DNA from: Clostridiales bacterium
GTDB taxonomy: Bacteria; Bacillota; Clostridia; Lachnospirales; Lachnospiraceae
Length of the DNA stretch: 6,522 bases
Assembly: GCA_019418195.1 (NCBI GenBank)
Contig: DYCJ01000024.1
Location: forward strand, 6,822 to 13,343
Direction of reading: 5' to 3'
Positions 5,704 through 6,522 of the stretch are shown one piece after another. Below the pieces are notes generated by a model. That model was given only the letters and a program-made list of their open reading frames with translations. It searched no databases and was not told the origin of the DNA. Position 1 is the stretch's first letter. Each line of letters begins with the position of its first letter. Made by a program: the position numbers and the translations under genes.

Positions 5704-6483
5704 CTATGCTTTGTGCATCCTCTGCCGTAAGATTTCATAGGCAAGGACTCCGCCTGCAACGGAAGCATTCAGAGAAGTGATCTCACCTTTCATCGGTATG
5801 CCGGCAATATAGTCACACTTTTCTTTTACCAGACGGCTTACACCTTCCCCCTCATTTCCGATCACAAGTCCCACCGGACCCGTCAGATTCAGGTCATACA
5901 TGGTTTCGCCGTCCATGTCAGCGCACACAAACCACAAGCCTTTTTCCTTTAATTCTTCTATCGTTTTCACAAGGTTCGTCACTTTAGCAACCGGTGTGTA
6001 GTTAAGTGCTCCCGCAGAGGTCTTCGCGACTGTAGCGGTAAGTCCGGCAGCGCGTCTCTTAGGAATGATAACCCCGTGAGCTCCCACGATATTAGCGGTA
6101 CGGATGATCGCCCCCAGATTATGAGGGTCTTCAATTCCGTCCAGAATAAACAGGAACGGATCCTCTCCCCTCTCACCGGCAAGCTTCAGCATATCGTCTA
6201 TTTCTGCATAGTCATAGGCCGCTGCATAAGCGATCACACCCTGATGCTTCCCAGTCTGCGAAAGCTGGTTCAGGCGTTCTTTTCCCACAAAATTTAATAG
6301 GGTTCCATGCTTTTTTGCCTCACGCACGATCGTCCGGACAGGTCCGTCCTGACAGCCGTCCAGTACAAAAAGCTTATCGATCGTGCGGCCGGAACGAAAG
6401 GCCTCAAGTACAGCGTTGCGCCCTTCGATCACCAGCGTATGTTCATTGTGGTTTTCTGTTTTTTCTCTCTTAATATCCTGCAT
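5704..6483 (-). CDS. rlmB: 23S rRNA (guanosine-2'-O-)-methyltransferase RlmB, SpoU/TrmH family
   Basis: A SAM-dependent SPOUT methyltransferase of 259 aa. RlmB methylates the ribose of a P-loop guanosine of 23S rRNA (G2251 in E. coli). Residues 14-90 are the SpoU substrate-binding domain (VIEGRNAVLEAF, then a KxxGKHQGVIA-like stretch). The catalytic knotted domain carries all three SpoU motifs: motif 1 DPHNLGAIIRTA at 119-130 (N122, R128), motif 2 LVIGNEGEGVS at 206-216 (E211), and motif 3 IPMKGEITSLNASVAGG at 229-245 (S237, N239). The start is firm: the in-frame stop at 6522-6520 lies 13 codons upstream with no other start codon between, and AGAGGAAG precedes the ATG. Its ATG overlaps the stop of the upstream frame as TAATG. 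It is followed by sigH, the usual Firmicute neighbour. Confidence 0.96.
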   Translation of the reverse strand: MQDIKREKTENHNEHTLVIEGRNAVLEAFRSGRTIDKLFVLDGCQDGPVRTIVREAKKHGTLLNFVGKERLNQLSQTGKHQGVIAYAAAYDYAEIDDMLKLAGERGEDPFLFILDGIEDPHNLGAIIRTANIVGAHGVIIPKRRAAGLTATVAKTSAGALNYTPVAKVTNLVKTIEELKEKGLWFVCADMDGETMYDLNLTGPVGLVIGNEGEGVSRLVKEKCDYIAGIPMKGEITSLNASVAGGVLAYEILRQRMHKA

Positions 6484-6522
6484 TATTCTTCCTCTTTCAA
6501 GTTTCTCTCTTCCATGCTCTTA
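6483..6522 (-). CDS. 3' end of an upstream gene overlapping rlmB by one base (possibly mrnC)
   Basis: In the frame one base off from rlmB, the minus strand is open from the window edge for 12 codons (KSMEERNLKEEE) and stops at TAA 6485-6483, sharing an A with the rlmB ATG. The other two frames contain stops in this stretch, so this is the only frame that could carry an upstream gene. In Firmicutes the gene before rlmB is usually mini-ribonuclease III (mrnC) after cysS. The charged tail is too short to identify, so mrnC is inference from synteny only. Confidence 0.45.
   Translation of the reverse strand, partial: KSMEERNLKEEE

Overview
The window looks like ordinary chromosome from a spore-forming low-to-mid GC Firmicute, most likely a member of the Lachnospiraceae (clostridial cluster XIVa). 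The reasons are a sporulation-type sigma-H gene next to rlmB, strong AGGAGG-type ribosome binding sites, a moderate GC content, and the style of the MocR, GlnRS and CPBP proteins. The family placement is inference from protein similarity I recognise; no database was searched. All protein genes lie on the minus strand and are read from high to low coordinates. One tRNA gene lies on the plus strand. No gap between genes exceeds about 170 bases.

Right half, in transcription order: the last 12 codons of an unidentified gene at the window edge (perhaps mrnC by synteny), rlmB (23S rRNA 2'-O-methyltransferase), sigH (sporulation and stationary-phase sigma factor), a CPBP-family intramembrane protease, and dtd (D-aminoacyl-tRNA deacylase). 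These genes are tightly packed: two junctions are TAATG stop/start overlaps, one gap is 17 nt and one is 44 nt. They probably form one operon whose promoter is outside the window. The operon ends 16 nt from the 3' end of a convergent tRNA-Thr(GGT) gene.

Middle: tRNA-Thr has its own near-consensus promoter. Back-to-back with it is a small acidic protein of unknown function (114 aa), with its own extended -10 promoter candidate. A 161-nt spacer before glnS holds a 7-bp hairpin, a long imperfect hairpin with a perfect 12-bp outer stem, and a candidate glnS promoter.

Left half: glnS (a complete glutaminyl-tRNA synthetase with an altered KMSKS loop) is followed after 9 nt by a MocR-type regulator: a GntR winged helix fused to an aminotransferase-like PLP domain. 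The window edge truncates its C-terminus. The tight spacing suggests the two are co-transcribed.

The shared theme is translation and its quality control (GlnRS, tRNA-Thr, Dtd, RlmB), with a sporulation sigma factor and two regulators or membrane proteins of unknown target. I found no mobile element, CRISPR array, phage gene or defence system. Nothing here amounts to a clear undescribed system. The best leads are the unknown 114-aa protein, the hairpins before glnS, and the glnS-MocR pairing.
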